22,842 bases of DNA from JABILX01 sp041648305. Lineage in GTDB: Bacteria; Patescibacteriota; Gracilibacteria; UBA1369; LOWO2-01-FULL-3. Made by a program: the position numbers and the translations under genes. Position 1 is the stretch's first letter. Each line of letters opens with the position of its first letter. Below the pieces are notes generated by a model. The model had not been told where the DNA came from. It ran no database searches and saw only the letters and a program-made list of their open reading frames with translations. This document shows positions 21,876-22,842 of the stretch, in pieces. Where the stretch lies: assembly GCA_041648305.1 (NCBI GenBank), contig JBAZPI010000013.1:1-22842 (forward strand), in the 5' to 3' direction.

Positions 21876-22842
21876 ATGGGAGATTCATTTCTCGCAAAAA
21901 TTGCCAGAAAGGGACACGCGAAAAGGCGGGAAGTTATATATGGAGTTTATGATAATAAGGAAGCTTCGCTTCTGGTAAGGTTAAATGATTTTTTAATTGA
22001 TCATTCCAGCGTCAAGATTAGGGAGAAGTCGTATTTCTTTCATATGCTGGCGGTTATGGTGGATGCGGGGATCCCTGTTACGCATGCTTTGAAGGCTTTC
22101 GCGTCGAGAACCAGCAACGAAAGATTTTCGAGAGTTCTAAATACGGTTGCTTATACCAGTGAAAGAGGGTCGAGTTTGAGCGACTCCATGTCCAGATTTC
22201 CTGATGTATTCAGCGAAGTTGAGATTGGGGTTGTGAAGTCCGGCGAGGCTGTCGGGAAGTTGGGGAGTATGTTATTTAAGCTTTCGGATCAAGTGGGGAG
22301 GGCTCATGAGTTAAGGATGAAGCTTTGGAGCGCCTCATTTTATCCTTTGGCTGTTTTGGCCACTTTGGTGGCGGTTTCGATCGCCATGTTGGTGTGGGTT
22401 TTCCCAACGTTGATCAGTCTTTTGAATGAGGGCGGAGTTGATTTTGCCGATCTGCCTTTGGCTACCAGATTTTTAGTACATTCGCAAAATGTGGTTGTTG
22501 GTTATTGGTGGGCGATTTTGGGCGGGATACTGGTTTTGTATGCGTTGTTCAGGGTTTATGTGAGCACGGATTATGGAGCGACGTGGTGGGATTATACGAA
22601 ACTTCGAGCGCCGGTTGCCGGTTTGTTATTGCGAAGGGTTTATGTGCTTCAATTTATTTCTTTGATTGGGATTTTGATCGAAGCCGGTCTTCCTGTTATT
22701 CAGGCTTTGGAGATCACTGCGAACGCGATTCCGAACAGGATATTTAAATTAAAAATCAGAGATATCATTGAGAATGTGAGGAGGGGCGGAAAGATTTCCG
22801 ATAGCGCTTCTGATGCTGAATTTTTGTTTCCGTCCGAGGTGA
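21876..22842 (+). CDS. pilC: Type IV pilus inner-membrane platform protein PilC, cut by window edge
   Basis: The frame is open from ATG 21876 to the window end, giving 322 codons. PilC/GspF is the membrane platform on which the motor ATPases assemble or retract pilin. The first T2SSF domain has FFHMLAVMVDAGIPVTHALK (54-73) and FSEVEIGVVKSGEAVGKLG (112-130), followed by a membrane helix (about 157-178). A second predicted helix lies at about 207-225, and the second domain repeats the pattern from about 258 (QFISLIGILIEAGLPVIQALE). The N-terminal cytoplasmic part is shorter than in E. coli or Pseudomonas PilC. It starts 13 nt after the pilO stop. It is incomplete only because of the window edge. 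Confidence 0.93.
   Translation, partial: MGDSFLAKIARKGHAKRREVIYGVYDNKEASLLVRLNDFLIDHSSVKIREKSYFFHMLAVMVDAGIPVTHALKAFASRTSNERFSRVLNTVAYTSERGSSLSDSMSRFPDVFSEVEIGVVKSGEAVGKLGSMLFKLSDQVGRAHELRMKLWSASFYPLAVLATLVAVSIAMLVWVFPTLISLLNEGGVDFADLPLATRFLVHSQNVVVGYWWAILGGILVLYALFRVYVSTDYGATWWDYTKLRAPVAGLLLRRVYVLQFISLIGILIEAGLPVIQALEITANAIPNRIFKLKIRDIIENVRRGGKISDSASDAEFLFPSEV

Overview
The window is a gene-dense bacterial segment. It most resembles a Candidate Phyla Radiation (Patescibacteria) genome, perhaps of the Peregrinibacteria/Gracilibacteria branch. That placement is inference: no 16S rRNA or ribosomal protein is present. It rests on housekeeping genes intermixed with unrecognised proteins, near-absent Shine-Dalgarno sequences, a sparse type IV pilus operon, and stop codons that are almost all TAA or TAG.

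Layout: (1) 1-5979, minus strand: a truncated membrane protein, purQ, a fused purSL, a PsbP/DcrB-like lipoprotein and an unrecognised 281-residue protein. (2) 6060-10197, plus strand: a two-gene module with its own sigma70-type promoter, encoding a 790-residue protein with DHH-like motifs and a 559-residue HD-domain protein. It sits between minus-strand genes like an inserted cassette. (3) 10292-20466, minus strand, transcribed right to left: RNHCP zinc-ribbon protein, tilS, ftsH and a small heat-shock protein (with overlaps), galU, a TPR protein, a small membrane-anchored protein, RNase P RNA (rnpB), a polyprenyl-phosphate sugar transferase and secA. (4) 20482-22842, plus strand: a repeat-rich regulatory region and a very good promoter, then PilN-like, PilO-like and PilC genes; PilC runs off the end.

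The most striking signal is a family of small palindromic elements with shared 17-bp ends (GGGAACCTCTGAAAAAC). Copy A lies inside purSL: removing it plus a 2-bp target duplication (126 bp, 42 codons) restores a continuous purSL frame. Copies B and C lie between genes, each 4 nt past an upstream stop codon and against the -35 box of the next promoter (purSL, rnpB). A and C are nearly identical and share an open peptide frame, recalling Rickettsia palindromic elements. Other leads are the DHH-like/HD module, the near-absence of TGA stops, and a 10-mer (TTTACAGGTT) shared by the two plus-strand promoter regions.

Housekeeping roles seen here are purine synthesis (PurSL/PurQ), protein export (SecA), membrane proteolysis (FtsH), tRNA maturation (RNase P, TilS), surface glycan synthesis (GalU, sugar transferase) and pilus assembly.
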